A stretch of 64,000 nt of DNA. It comes from Planctomycetaceae bacterium. GTDB lineage: Bacteria > Planctomycetota > Planctomycetia > Pirellulales > Lacipirellulaceae. Where the stretch lies: positions 62,001 to 126,000 of the forward strand of contig PABB01000017.1 of the NCBI GenBank assembly GCA_002702655.1, read 5' to 3'. The position numbers were made by a program, and so were the translations under genes. Each line of letters starts with the position of its first letter. Within the stretch, counting starts at the first letter, position 1. The notes below the pieces were generated by a model, which saw nothing but the letters and a program-made list of their open reading frames with translations, had not been told where the DNA came from and did not search any database. This document shows, in pieces, positions 8,653 through 19,126 of this stretch.

Positions 8653-9708
8653 CTAGGCTGACTCCGTCGCCGCCAGGGTCAAATGATTCACGCCGGGGAG
8701 AAAGGCTGTTTCGAACACCTCGTTGCCGCCGCGGGCGAAGTGCAGGCCTCCGGTCACGCGGTACGTGTCCAGGTCAACAATCGCGACGCCTGCCTGCAAT
8801 TCGCCGTGCCGATCGCGCACCGGCGGGGCGTCCAAAATGTGCTCGGGGCGGATCTTGGAGAGCCCGACGATCGCTCGCCGACCGGCGAACGCCAACCCGC
8901 GGGTGAAGCCGGGAAGAAACGCAATGGGATCGCACATGCCGCGCGACGCGTCGAAGCGACACAAGGCGCCTTCGCCCGAGTTGCACAGCCACCACGCCCC
9001 CGCAAAGCGGCGCGGCGAGTGTGGCATGCACAGACCGTCGGCGACAACTTCGTTCGCTGCAATGTCGATTAAGACGCCGCTGGCAAAACGATTCTCCTCG
9101 CGCCAGCCGCCCCGGTGATCGCACGCGCAGAATGCAGTCGCCATGGCCGCTCGACCGTCGCGCATGCCTAGGCCGTTCAGGTGGCAACGATCTTGGGCGA
9201 TCATCTCGGCAATGAACGGCGGTTGCCAGACGCGGAGAAAGTGGACTCGATCGCTGGGACGGGCGATGCAGTTGTAGCGCGTGTTGGCGAAATAGACGCC
9301 CCGGCGGCCGAACGCCACGTCGTGCACGTTGAGCTTGCCGGTGCGGTATGACGCAACCTGCTGGAAGTGTGATGCGCCGCGTTCTGCGGCGCTCGTCTCC
9401 CGCTTGTCATCGCGGCGGAACACGAGCAATCTCTCGCGCACCGCCAACGCGAGCCGGGGGCCATTGACGCTCAGGCCCATGGGACGGGCGAATCGGAATT
9501 CTCGAACCGCCAGTTGCCCGTGGGGGGCACTGACGAAAACCAGCTTTCCTGACGTGTAGGTCGTGATCGCCAGCGTGCCGCCGGTTGCGTGTAGCCAGGG
9601 CACGAAGTCGCCGTGCGGCTCCGTCGCGATCGGCGCGGCCACGCGCGGCTGGCGCTCGGCGGAGCCGCCGTCCTGCGAATCGTCGTTGATTTCTGTCGTC
9701 ATACGCAA
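8653..9708 (-). CDS. TIGR03032 / DUF4915 family protein
   Basis: A 351-aa protein with a beta-rich, propeller-like sequence. Hallmarks of TIGR03032 are FVPWLHATGGTLAITTYTSG near the start, a repeated NTRYNC block, LNGLGMRDG, MPHSPR and WWLCNSGEGALCR, and a C-terminal block KIRPEHILDAPPVRDR. The family is found in proteobacteria, cyanobacteria and planctomycetes; its function is not known to me. The initiating ATG at 9708 is followed by a polar 30-residue tail before the conserved part, so a slightly later start is possible. It is divergent from galE, with 264 bases between. Confidence 0.85.
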   Translation of the reverse strand: MRMTTEINDDSQDGGSAERQPRVAAPIATEPHGDFVPWLHATGGTLAITTYTSGKLVFVSAPHGQLAVREFRFARPMGLSVNGPRLALAVRERLLVFRRDDKRETSAAERGASHFQQVASYRTGKLNVHDVAFGRRGVYFANTRYNCIARPSDRVHFLRVWQPPFIAEMIAQDRCHLNGLGMRDGRAAMATAFCACDHRGGWREENRFASGVLIDIAANEVVADGLCMPHSPRRFAGAWWLCNSGEGALCRFDASRGMCDPIAFLPGFTRGLAFAGRRAIVGLSKIRPEHILDAPPVRDRHGELQAGVAIVDLDTYRVTGGLHFARGGNEVFETAFLPGVNHLTLAATESA

Positions 9709-9972
9709 TCGGTGGCGAGACGCGCGAAACTCGCGGCGTCAGCGGGACCGAGGTCCCCGTCGCCGACCTGCGAGCGGACTGCAGCAACAATCTTCGCCGC
9801 GTTGCGTCGCGGGAGCAATATGTCGTCGCAGATTCCAAGACTGGCGCCGCTGGCGGACCGCGGGGCCCTCCCTGCGACGCTTGACACTCACCTCTCTGCC
9901 AGGGAACATCGCTGCTGTGTCTGGCATGACGCCAAACATTGTCCGCGCCCCCGCACGAGAGGTTCAGTTTCG

Positions 9973-10965
9973 ATGAAGGTACTTTGCACCGGTGGCGCCG
10001 GGTATGTCGGCTCCCACGCCGCTTGGGTCCTGGCCCGCAGCGGGTACGACGTGTGGGTGTTCGACAATCTTTCGTACGGCCACCGCGCCGCGGCCCCGGA
10101 GGGGCGGCTCATCGAGGGCGACCTCATGGACGGCGAACTACTGGTCGACGCGCTGAAGTCCAACGACATCGACGCAGTGATGCACTTTGCGGCGTTCGCT
10201 TACGTGGGCGAGAGCGTGACGGATCCCGCCAAGTACTACCAGAACAACGTGGTCGGGACGCTCAGCCTGCTGGACGCCATGCGCACCGCGGGGGTCGGCA
10301 AAATTGTCTTCTCCAGCACGTGCGCCACCTACGGGCTGCCGGAGATCGTGCCGATCACGGAGAAGGAGAAACAAGCTCCGATCAACCCGTACGGTTACAC
10401 CAAGCTTGTGATTGAACGTGCGATGGCAGACTACGCCCATGCCTACGGATTGGGCTTCGCGGCGTTGCGGTACTTCAACGCCTCGGGAGCGGCCAGCGAC
10501 GGTTCGATTGGCGAGGACCACGATCCCGAAACGCATCTCATTCCGCTGGTACTCGACGTGGCGCTCGGCAAGCGAAAAGAGATTCTCATCTTTGGCGACG
10601 ACTACGACACGCCCGACGGCACGTGCATCCGCGACTATATTCATGTCGAAGATTTGGCCGACGCACACATCAAAGCGCTCGAGAAGATTGAACCGGGGCA
10701 GGGGCTGCACCTGAACCTCGGCACCGGCGCGGGGGCCAGCGTGCAGGAAGTGATCCAGGCCTGCCGCGAAGTCACCGGACACGAGATCCCGGCGCGGGTC
10801 GTCGATCGCCGCCCCGGCGACCCGGACATGCTGGTGGCCGACGCCAGTCTGGCTCGCAAGACGCTCGGCTGGGAGCCGAAATTCGTCGGTATCAAGCCGA
10901 TTGTGGAAAGTGCTTGGGCGTGGCACCAGGCGCACCCGCAGGGGTTTGATGATCGGGACAATTAG
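9973..10965 (+). CDS. galE: UDP-glucose 4-epimerase
   Basis: A 330-aa NAD-dependent extended SDR that interconverts UDP-glucose and UDP-galactose for polysaccharide and glycoconjugate synthesis. The ATG at 9973 places the GGAGYVGSH dinucleotide-binding loop at residues 7-15, as in the family. Further motifs are FAAFAYVGESV, SSTCATYG (catalytic Ser/Thr), the YGYTK YxxxK motif, LRYFNASGA, and a C-terminal RRPGDPDMLVAD. An upstream in-frame extension exists but is low quality. It is monocistronic here: the downstream gene is on the opposite strand and ends 38 bases away. Confidence 0.95.
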   Translation: MKVLCTGGAGYVGSHAAWVLARSGYDVWVFDNLSYGHRAAAPEGRLIEGDLMDGELLVDALKSNDIDAVMHFAAFAYVGESVTDPAKYYQNNVVGTLSLLDAMRTAGVGKIVFSSTCATYGLPEIVPITEKEKQAPINPYGYTKLVIERAMADYAHAYGLGFAALRYFNASGAASDGSIGEDHDPETHLIPLVLDVALGKRKEILIFGDDYDTPDGTCIRDYIHVEDLADAHIKALEKIEPGQGLHLNLGTGAGASVQEVIQACREVTGHEIPARVVDRRPGDPDMLVADASLARKTLGWEPKFVGIKPIVESAWAWHQAHPQGFDDRDN

Positions 10966-11003
10966 GAGTTATCGCACCGCGGCAATAAACTAGAGTTTTA
11001 GTT

Positions 11004-12863
11004 TCATTCGTCTGCTTCCCTCCACAACTGCAGCACGCGATTCTCGCTGCCGGTGGCGAGCCATTGGCCGTCGGGGGAGTATGCCGCCGCCAGCACGCCC
11101 GCGTCGACCGCCTCGACTCGCGGCGGCGTCGACGGATCGTCGACGTCCCAGCGGCAAAGTTGGTCTTCCCACGTGCCCGCGGCCAGTTCGTTTCCGTCGG
11201 GATGAAAGGCCAGGCACAGGCAATTCTGCGCTGCGTCCGGCAGCTGCAGCACGCGGACGGTTTGGCCTGCGAGTACGTCGAACAACTCAACTTGCGGCCG
11301 CAGCTGCCCGCCATCTTTGTGCAGAGCCGTGACTGCCAGCAGTCGCGAGCCAGGCGAGAATGTCGCCCGCGGCTGCGAGGCGAACGTGCGGACCAGTTCG
11401 CCATCGTCGGCACGCCACAGTTGCACGGCTCCCAGGTTGCTACCCGCAGCAATCCACTCGCCGTCGGGCGAGATCGCCACGTGCGTCACTGGGCCCTCGA
11501 CGTCGAAAGTGCGGATGACGGCGCCGGCGTCGACATCCCACAACTCGACGCCGCCTGCAGGCGTGCGGCCGCTGCGTTGGGCGTGCCAGTCGGCAACGCC
11601 GCTGACGAGCCGCTTGCCGTCGCCGCTGAGCGCCAGCGCTGGCAGCGGCTGCTTCGCGACGAAGCGTTCCAGCACCGTCCCGTCCTCGCCCGATCGCACC
11701 TGGATCTCGCGGCCAATCGCGGTCGCCAGCAGAGTGCCATCGCCCGACGCCGCCAGGCTGTTGCCGCCGCCGACTTCGATGCTCCACTGCATGGCGCCGT
11801 CGTCAATGCTCAAACGCTGCAACTGGTTGAGCTGGACCTGCTGGTCGGGCGTCGATTCTGGATCGGTCATCACGGCGATCAGCGACTGCGAGTCACCGCT
11901 CCACGAGATCGCCCGCGGGACGCGCTCGTTGGTCAGCAGCTTCGTCGCGCCGGAGGCGATTGTGGCGTTGTTCCGATCGTCGGTCGGCGCTGTTGACGTT
12001 CTTGCGCTGTCATCGACGATGGTGTAGCCCGAGGGCGCCTCAAGCGAGAATCTTGACGCGTCGAACGGAGGGTTCCAGTCGAAGTTCCTGAAAGTCACCT
12101 CGGATTCCGCCTGAGGATTGCGGTCAGCAGCGACGATCTTCAGCGGTAAATGCGTGGCCGGGTCGACCCACACCTTCACCTCGGGAACGCCGGACATGTC
12201 GAGGAAGTCGGCGTTAGTCATGCGGTACACGTCGGCGACGACGCCGTCGATCAACTCCGTGCCGAGCGGAACGGCATCCGCAGGTTTGGCATGGCGAAGT
12301 TTTTCAATTGGGTCGGCGAATTCCCGCAGATCCTCACTCGTGCGCCGCGTCGCCTGTTTGCTATGCACGTTCAGTTCAATCACTTCGCCGGTGGCATTGT
12401 CGACAATGATCACGAGGGCGCCCTTCGACAAGTTGACGCTGCCGCCCGCGGCTGCAACCGCCGCGAATTTTCCGGGAAGGACCTCGATGCGGATCTTCTG
12501 CCCCAGAAATTCCATGCGAGTTTCAATGACAGGTCCCGATCCAAAGACTGAACTGACGTCGACCGTGAGCCCTTCTGCGTCGCGGACCGCGGCGACGACT
12601 TGGGCGAAAGCTGATTCGCCATGTGACGCCAGCACGGCCCAGGTCCCCAGGGCCGCCAGTAGGCTGGCGGCGACCGCCCACGCCGACCACCGGCGAATCC
12701 GCGTGCGGTCATGTGGAACGTCCGGCCGCTCCGCAACGGCGGCGGCGATTCGCGCCGCTGTGCGCGAGGCGAGCGCACCTTCCGGCCCGGTCGTGCCTGC
12801 GTCTCGCAGCGCCGCGACGGCCTGATCCAAAACCGCGTCCAGGGGATCAACTTGACTAGCCAT
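11004..12863 (-). CDS. Membrane-anchored LolA-like plus WD40 propeller protein, sigma-factor partner
   Basis: A 619-aa protein. Residues 1-60 are a soluble helical segment, 61-80 a single transmembrane helix (AWAVAASLLAALGTWAVLAS), about 85-275 an extracytoplasmic domain resembling the LolA/RseB-like lipoprotein-carrier fold (MEFLGQKIRIEV, VWVDPATHLPLKIVA, WNPPFDASRFSLEAP), and about 300-619 WD40-type repeats (AISPDGEWIAAGSNLGAVQL, AAYSPDGQWLATGSENRVLQL). Its start overlaps the ECF sigma gene stop by 8 bases, implying translational coupling. The topology (short cytoplasmic head, one helix, sensor outside) is that of an anti-sigma factor with an RseB-like sensor fused on. That function is my inference; no classical zinc anti-sigma motif is visible in the head. 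Confidence 0.85.
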   Translation of the reverse strand: MASQVDPLDAVLDQAVAALRDAGTTGPEGALASRTAARIAAAVAERPDVPHDRTRIRRWSAWAVAASLLAALGTWAVLASHGESAFAQVVAAVRDAEGLTVDVSSVFGSGPVIETRMEFLGQKIRIEVLPGKFAAVAAAGGSVNLSKGALVIIVDNATGEVIELNVHSKQATRRTSEDLREFADPIEKLRHAKPADAVPLGTELIDGVVADVYRMTNADFLDMSGVPEVKVWVDPATHLPLKIVAADRNPQAESEVTFRNFDWNPPFDASRFSLEAPSGYTIVDDSARTSTAPTDDRNNATIASGATKLLTNERVPRAISWSGDSQSLIAVMTDPESTPDQQVQLNQLQRLSIDDGAMQWSIEVGGGNSLAASGDGTLLATAIGREIQVRSGEDGTVLERFVAKQPLPALALSGDGKRLVSGVADWHAQRSGRTPAGGVELWDVDAGAVIRTFDVEGPVTHVAISPDGEWIAAGSNLGAVQLWRADDGELVRTFASQPRATFSPGSRLLAVTALHKDGGQLRPQVELFDVLAGQTVRVLQLPDAAQNCLCLAFHPDGNELAAGTWEDQLCRWDVDDPSTPPRVEAVDAGVLAAAYSPDGQWLATGSENRVLQLWREADE

Positions 12864-13395
12864 TTCTGGAGTCTCCTCGCTCGGCGTCGGCGCACGCCGG
12901 GGCGTACGCCGCGAGTTGTTGCTTGAGGGCGTGCCGCGCCCGATGCACGAGCACGCCCACGTGGTTCACCGACACGCCGAGCGCCTCGGCCGCGGCGGCA
13001 TAGCTGAGCGACTCAATCGCGACCAGCGAGAATGCCCGGGCTTGGCGAGGCTCAAGTGTGGCCAGCGCGCGACGGAGTGCCGCGGCCAATTCGCGCGCGG
13101 CAGCGTCTTCGGTCGCGGCAGCGTCGCAGCCGTCTGCAAGCAAGGCGGTGTCTCGGTCTTCCTGTCGCTTGCCATGGCGGTATCTGCGCCGCAGACAGTC
13201 GTTGGCTTTGTTGACCGCAATGGCGCGCAGCGTGGCGGACCAACTCAGCACGCGCTGTTTGCGAGACAGCTCAACTGCTGCCAGAAACGTCTCCTGGAAG
13301 CAATCAGCGGCGTCCGAATCGAGTCCGACCATCGAACTCGCGACCCGCCACACCATGGGCCCGTGCCGGTCGAGAATGGCTTGCCAATCGGCCAC
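12856..13395 (-). CDS. ECF-type RNA polymerase sigma factor
   Basis: A 179-aa sigma-70 family protein with the two-domain ECF layout. Region 2 (residues about 5-75) includes DAADCFQETFLAAVE and WSATLRAIAVNKANDCLRR. Region 4 (about 112-165) includes LEPRQARAFSLVAIESLSYA and the helix-turn-helix EALGVSVNHVGVLVHRARHAL. Such factors direct RNA polymerase to stress or envelope promoters and are usually held inactive by the adjacent gene product. The downstream gene overlaps by 8 bases and encodes a single-pass membrane protein, a natural anti-sigma candidate. Planctomycetes are rich in diverse ECF groups; I cannot place this one in a group by eye. Confidence 0.93.
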   Translation of the reverse strand: MADWQAILDRHGPMVWRVASSMVGLDSDAADCFQETFLAAVELSRKQRVLSWSATLRAIAVNKANDCLRRRYRHGKRQEDRDTALLADGCDAAATEDAAARELAAALRRALATLEPRQARAFSLVAIESLSYAAAAEALGVSVNHVGVLVHRARHALKQQLAAYAPACADAERGDSRNG

Positions 13396-13848
13396 GCGGG
13401 ACCTCGAGAATTTGCAGGACGACGGAGCGTGCCACGACCGGCTATGCTGCCATCGCCGCGGCTCTGTCTACCAGTCGTTGCGCACAGCCAATTGCTTACA
13501 GCGGAAAACGGCAATTCTCGCGGTGCGGCCGGAAACGGCAGCATCCCGCAATTGACTTCCGGGTGGAGGCTAGTGGGGGCACGAAGGGCCGCCCGGCGGA
13601 AGGGAGCACGGGACCCAATGTCTGGAGAACGCGTTCCAGCGACGCTAACGCGTCTGCGGCACGTCGAGCGCGATCCCCGTGTACGAGCAGCGAGGGTGCT
13701 GAGACGGCTCGTGTCCCGCGACAAAACGCGAGTTGGGTCGATCAGGTCACGCGATTGACATCAAGGCCGGCGCGCACGCGGCAGCGGAAGCGGACCTCAC
13801 GCCGCGCAGGCCTTCGTTGGGTCCCTCATGGCGTATTGTGGCGACAAC
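13396..13848. other. Non-coding region upstream of the sigma gene
   Basis: About 450 bases between the stop of rho (13849, minus strand) and the start of the sigma gene. It should carry the promoter of the sigma operon and the end of the rho transcript. I see no convincing ORF and no GC hairpin followed by a T-run. Confidence 0.5.
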
Positions 13849-15129
<1,281 letters not shown>

Positions 15130-16610
15130 GTCTTTCAAAGTGTCCTCGTCCTCGCTTCCGCTGGGAACCGTTGTCGCGGGCAAAACGCTGCCCGGCAGCG
15201 GTGGCGCCACGATGGGCTCCGTGCGGAAAGAAACCCCTGCTGATCGCCGTCAGGCCAGGGCCTGGGGGGCGATCGCACGTACCAATCTCCGTAAATCCTG
15301 AATCTGGCGGCCCCGGGAGCCGATGGTGCGGAACCAGCCACGTCTCGCAAACTCTCCGCGAGCCTTGGCCCACATCCGGCCGGTGATCACCGAAATACGC
15401 CAGTAATCTGCATTGCGCTTGTTTGCTGGCCGCTTGCATTGCACCCGGCGAGCAGACGTTGCCGCGTTGCGGGGCTTTGACGGTTCGTATTTCCGCGACG
15501 GGATCCTCGTGGAGTGTCGCAGCGTACGGACGCCGTGCCCTGTGTCTTCGTCACGCAATCGTGCGGCGGCTTCCTTGCCTGGAGGCGCTGTGCGGTGCGC
15601 GATCCAGTAGCTGCCCAATAAAGATCGCGCGCTCGAGCTGTCTCGTCAGAACTGCTTGCCCGTGTTCCGCGGGCGGTCGCGGTCGTCATCGACCGCTCGC
15701 TCTGCTGAAAAATCCTTACTAGCTCCTGCCAAGCAGATGCATGACCCGCAGGGGCCGCAAACTGACGGACGAACGACGGTGTTCGTCACGGGCCGCTGCC
15801 GCGGATCGACAAATGAATCGCTGCGTCCTCCCGCGCCACGATGACACAGGCGGTCGGTGGTGCGACGCTTCGCCGCCATGCGCTTTGTCCGCGTGGAAAA
15901 AATCGCGGGTCAATGCACTCGGGCGAATCAAGAGGACAATCACGCAATCAGCGGAGAGACGACCGCCGATTGAAGATCCCCTGAAATCATGACGCGTTTC
16001 GCGGCCTCACGGCGCCGTGATGGCGGCTTCGTCAACGAGCGACTCGTTGACAGACCAGAATCTCGCAGGGCCTGCCCACTCGCACTACCAGGGCGAGCAG
16101 CCGGCTCGTGAGAAGCAGCCCAGAAAGCCCCATCGCAAAGGCACGTCAACACGTGCTGGATGGTCCCGCCGCGGCGGCGGGGCGATGGCGTCACTGCGCT
16201 GGTAGTATTGGCCGCAAATCGGTGCGTGTCAAGCTAGCTTGCGTGTCGGGGCGAGATTTGGGCTCCCCAGGCCCGGGTTTCGGTAACCCGCCTGGAGCCG
16301 GAAACGAACGTCCCGAATCCAGTTTGCGGATTCGCCCGCATCGTTTGCTGTGACTTCCAAGCGATTCAGCTACGAATTCTCAAGGCACGTGCCGTGCCTT
16401 AACGCGTTTCTGGGAAACAAGTTAGCGTATGCTCGTGCGGCGCCAGCCCGCTCACAAGGGGGCGGTCGGAAATTCCGGAATATTCGATTCATCTTCGCTG
16501 GTTTACCGGACCGATGAAATCACCAGCGGCGATGCTGCGCCGCTCGGTCCCGCGGGTGCTGGCGCCTGCGGGAGATCTTATCACGACGCCTATTCGACGG
16601 TTGTGTCGCC
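15130..16610. other. Long non-coding gap between rho and the thioredoxin/YHS gene
   Basis: About 1.48 kb with no credible gene; the short ORFs here have no family features. It must hold the divergent promoters of rho and of the gene at 16611. Visible structures include a strong GC hairpin at about 16261-16303 (GGCTCC/GGAGCC outer stem, CGGGTT/AACCCG inner stem) and a perfect inverted repeat AAGGCACG-tgc-CGTGCCTT at 16382-16400. I looked for tmRNA, RNase P and SRP RNA hallmarks and did not find them. Confidence 0.55.
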
Positions 16611-17936
16611 ATGAGTTCCGTTCGCGCTTTTGCCCTCCTGTCCGCTCTGCTTGCCCTGACGAGTGCCACTGCAGTTGGCCCGTCTGCTGCCGCCGATCAG
16701 GTGAAGTGGCGGACGAATGTCGATGCGGCCCGCGTCGAGGCGGCCGATACCGGCAAGTTGATCCTGCTGCACTTCTACGCGCCATGGTGCGGACCATGCA
16801 AGGTCCTTGACCGCGACGTGTTCAGCCAACCGCATGTCGATGCGGAGTTGGCAAAGAACTTCATTCCGGTGAAGGTCGATGCGGACACGGCGCCGGCCTT
16901 GGCATCGGCGTATGGCGTGTCGCGGCTGCCAACCGACGTGATCTTGACGCCGCAGGGCGCGCCCTTGGCGTCGCTCGCATGCCCCAAGGAGGCGGCAGCT
17001 TACTTGCAGCAGCTTGGCACTTACGCCGAGCACTTCCGCCAAACGGCGCAGAAGTCCAACGCCGCCCCCGGCGGCCCGGCCGCGAATGCAGCCTATGCGG
17101 GTTTGAACTTCGCGACGCCCGCCGCGGTCAACGCGCAGGCGGCGGCGACCGCGCCCGGCGCCACGACAGGGACGGTTGAGAACCGCTACGGCATGGCACA
17201 GCCTAACGCTACGGCTCAGACGGCGACTCCGGTCGCCGGCGGCGCTCAGCCCGTCTATCAGCAACAGATGACCGCAGCCGCATCGCAGCAGCCAACGCCG
17301 CAGGCCGTGCAGAATCCGTACGTCGCCGCACCGACGACTCCGCCTGCTGCCGAGCGGGCGGGCAGCAATCGATACGCGACGGCCTCGGCGCAGCCAACGA
17401 CGCCGACCGCGACCACAACGACCGCGGCGGCGGCCTCAACGACTCCCGCTGCTCCTGTCACTCCCAACATCGCGCCGCCCGCGATGCCCGCCGCTCCGGC
17501 GTCGTCGCAGGTGGCGGCCGTCGCTTGGCCGCCGCAACTACCGCCCGATGCTCAACCGCTGGGCCTGGACGGGTATTGCCCAGTGACGCTGAGGACCGCC
17601 GGCAAGTGGGTCCGCGGCAATCCGAACGTGGGCATTCAGCATCGCGGTCGTACGTATCTGTTCGCTAGCGATGCGGAACGCCAGCAGTTCAACGCCGACC
17701 CCGACTCTTACAGCCCGGTCTTCTCCGGCTATGACCCGGTGGTGATGCTCGAGTCGGGCCGCGAGGTCGCAGGCGCGCGGAAGTTCGGCTGCACGTACGG
17801 CCAGCAGATGTACCTGTTCAGCAGCGAAGAGACGCTGAGTCGTTTTAAGCAGAACCCGACCGAGTACGCCGCGGGCGTGCGGCAGGCGATGAGCCGGTTG
17901 AACACGCTGGAGGGCGGCGGCGTGATTCGCCGTTAG
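16611..17936 (+). CDS. Exported thioredoxin-domain protein with tandem YHS-like modules
   Basis: A 441-aa protein. A signal peptide covers residues 1-27. A thioredoxin fold follows with FYAPWCGPC (Cys60 and Cys63), a cis-Pro region SRLPTDV and a C-terminal helix. Residues about 150-305 are a flexible Ala/Pro/Thr/Gln-rich linker. Residues about 310-435 carry two YHS-like modules: LDGYCPVTL with RGRTYLFASDAERQQFNADP, then FGCTYGQQMYLFSSEETL with RFKQNPTEYA. YHS modules are linked to metal binding, often copper. It is probably a periplasmic or surface thiol oxidoreductase with a metal-handling tail; that role is inferred. A strong terminator follows directly, so it is likely a single-gene unit. 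Confidence 0.87.
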   Translation: MSSVRAFALLSALLALTSATAVGPSAAADQVKWRTNVDAARVEAADTGKLILLHFYAPWCGPCKVLDRDVFSQPHVDAELAKNFIPVKVDADTAPALASAYGVSRLPTDVILTPQGAPLASLACPKEAAAYLQQLGTYAEHFRQTAQKSNAAPGGPAANAAYAGLNFATPAAVNAQAAATAPGATTGTVENRYGMAQPNATAQTATPVAGGAQPVYQQQMTAAASQQPTPQAVQNPYVAAPTTPPAAERAGSNRYATASAQPTTPTATTTTAAAASTTPAAPVTPNIAPPAMPAAPASSQVAAVAWPPQLPPDAQPLGLDGYCPVTLRTAGKWVRGNPNVGIQHRGRTYLFASDAERQQFNADPDSYSPVFSGYDPVVMLESGREVAGARKFGCTYGQQMYLFSSEETLSRFKQNPTEYAAGVRQAMSRLNTLEGGGVIRR

Positions 17937-17968
17937 CACGCGGTGGCAACGCGATTCCGATTTCGACA

Positions 17969-17997
17969 GCCGCGGCTCGCTGAGCCGCGGCTTTTTT
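17969..17997 (+). terminator. Rho-independent terminator after the thioredoxin/YHS gene
   Basis: A perfect 10-bp stem, GCCGCGGCTC with GAGCCGCGGC, separated by a 3-base loop and followed by six T residues. It lies 33 bases after the stop codon at 17936. This is the clearest intrinsic terminator in the left half of the window. Confidence 0.93.
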
Positions 17998-18298
17998 GTT
18001 GCCCGGTCCAATTCAACCGCACTGTTTCTCGGCTGAAATTCAAAACGGTTGCCGCCCGCCAGCGATGCAACTAATTTGAAACTTAGCACCCTTTCGATCG
18101 AGCATGCCGCAGGCCAACTGAACCGAAGACTCAGTCCATGGCGTGGCGACTCGAGCGCCCAGCCAGCCCAAGCGCGGCACGATCGGAAGGGTCTCTTTTT
18201 GCGCGCAGAGAGAGGCGAGAAGTCGGGGATTCGAGGTTACGAGACGCGGAACGTCTTGCAGCCGCTGTCACGCGTCACGCCGCGCTCAGCATGCCTTC
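17998..18298. other. Non-coding gap
   Basis: About 300 bases between the terminator and the stop of the minus-strand HEAT/TPR gene. I see no gene, tRNA or T-run hairpin in it. Confidence 0.5.
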
Positions 18299-18964
18299 TC
18301 ACGAATTCTCTTTCAGCGTCCGCTGTAGTTGGATGAGGCGGGCGCGAATGTCTTCTAGTTGCGGATTAATTCGCAATGCGCGGCGGTAGCATTCCAATGC
18401 CGAGACGAGATTGCCCGCCAGTTGATGGGCCTGCCCCATGATGGCAGCGGCACGGAAGTGATACGCGTTGATTTCCAGAGCCTGATGGCAATCGCGCGAC
18501 GCAGCGTCGTACTGGGCCATGTTGAAGTGGGCGACGCCCCGCAAATACCAGGCATGGGAGATCCACGGAGCGTCCTGCACCAGTTTGCCGGCCAGGGTGG
18601 CGGCTCGCTCGAAGTCCTGGTCGTCGAGCTGTTCAGAGATCGCGGTCAACCGCCGCTGCTGTGCCGAGGTGCCCAGCCGCAGCCACACTTTGGCGATGGC
18701 GTTTTCGGCGAGAGTTCGGACTCCGCGGTCGGTATCGGTGAGCGCGCGACCCAGGACAGCGTTCGAGCGATAATCCGCCAGACGACCCAGCGCCAACACC
18801 GCAGCGCGGCGGGCAGCGCGTTCCCCAACCGCGACCAATCGCTCGAGCGTGCCGATATAATACCGGTCGGCTGTTTGGCGCAGAAACGCGCCCATGTCTT
18901 GGTCGATCAGATACTGCTCGTAATAATCGACAAGCAGGGCGGAACAGCTCGGTTCGTAGTCCAT
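18299..18964 (-). CDS. HEAT-like and TPR repeat protein
   Basis: A 221-aa helical repeat protein from the ATG at 18964; an upstream start at 19015 adds 17 Pro/Arg-rich residues that look non-native. The N-terminal half has HEAT-like repeats (ERAARRAAVLALGRLADYRS and LTDTDRGVRTLAENAIAKVW). The C-terminal half has three TPR units (WYLRGVAHFNMAQYDAASRD, FRAAAIMGQAHQLAGNLVSA, LECYRRALRINPQ). There is no signal peptide or membrane helix, so it is probably a cytoplasmic scaffold. It is divergent from the STN-domain gene (163 bases between starts). No specific partner can be named. Confidence 0.85.
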   Translation of the reverse strand: MDYEPSCSALLVDYYEQYLIDQDMGAFLRQTADRYYIGTLERLVAVGERAARRAAVLALGRLADYRSNAVLGRALTDTDRGVRTLAENAIAKVWLRLGTSAQQRRLTAISEQLDDQDFERAATLAGKLVQDAPWISHAWYLRGVAHFNMAQYDAASRDCHQALEINAYHFRAAAIMGQAHQLAGNLVSALECYRRALRINPQLEDIRARLIQLQRTLKENS

Positions 18965-19126
18965 CGTAACTCTCGTTTCGCCGGCGGCCGGTTGAGGCCG
19001 GTGCGCCGGAGGCAAGAAGTGGCGGGCAGTTGGCTCGCCGATGACGAGAGAGCTGCCGATGCGGCGGCGTTCGTGCCGAGCCGCGATGTTAGAATTCGAG
19101 TGTAATTGCTCGCGCCGAGCTTACAA

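Noticed and set aside
15130-16610. tmRNA, RNase P or SRP RNA in the large gap
   Set aside because: I looked for their conserved sequence blocks on both strands and found none.
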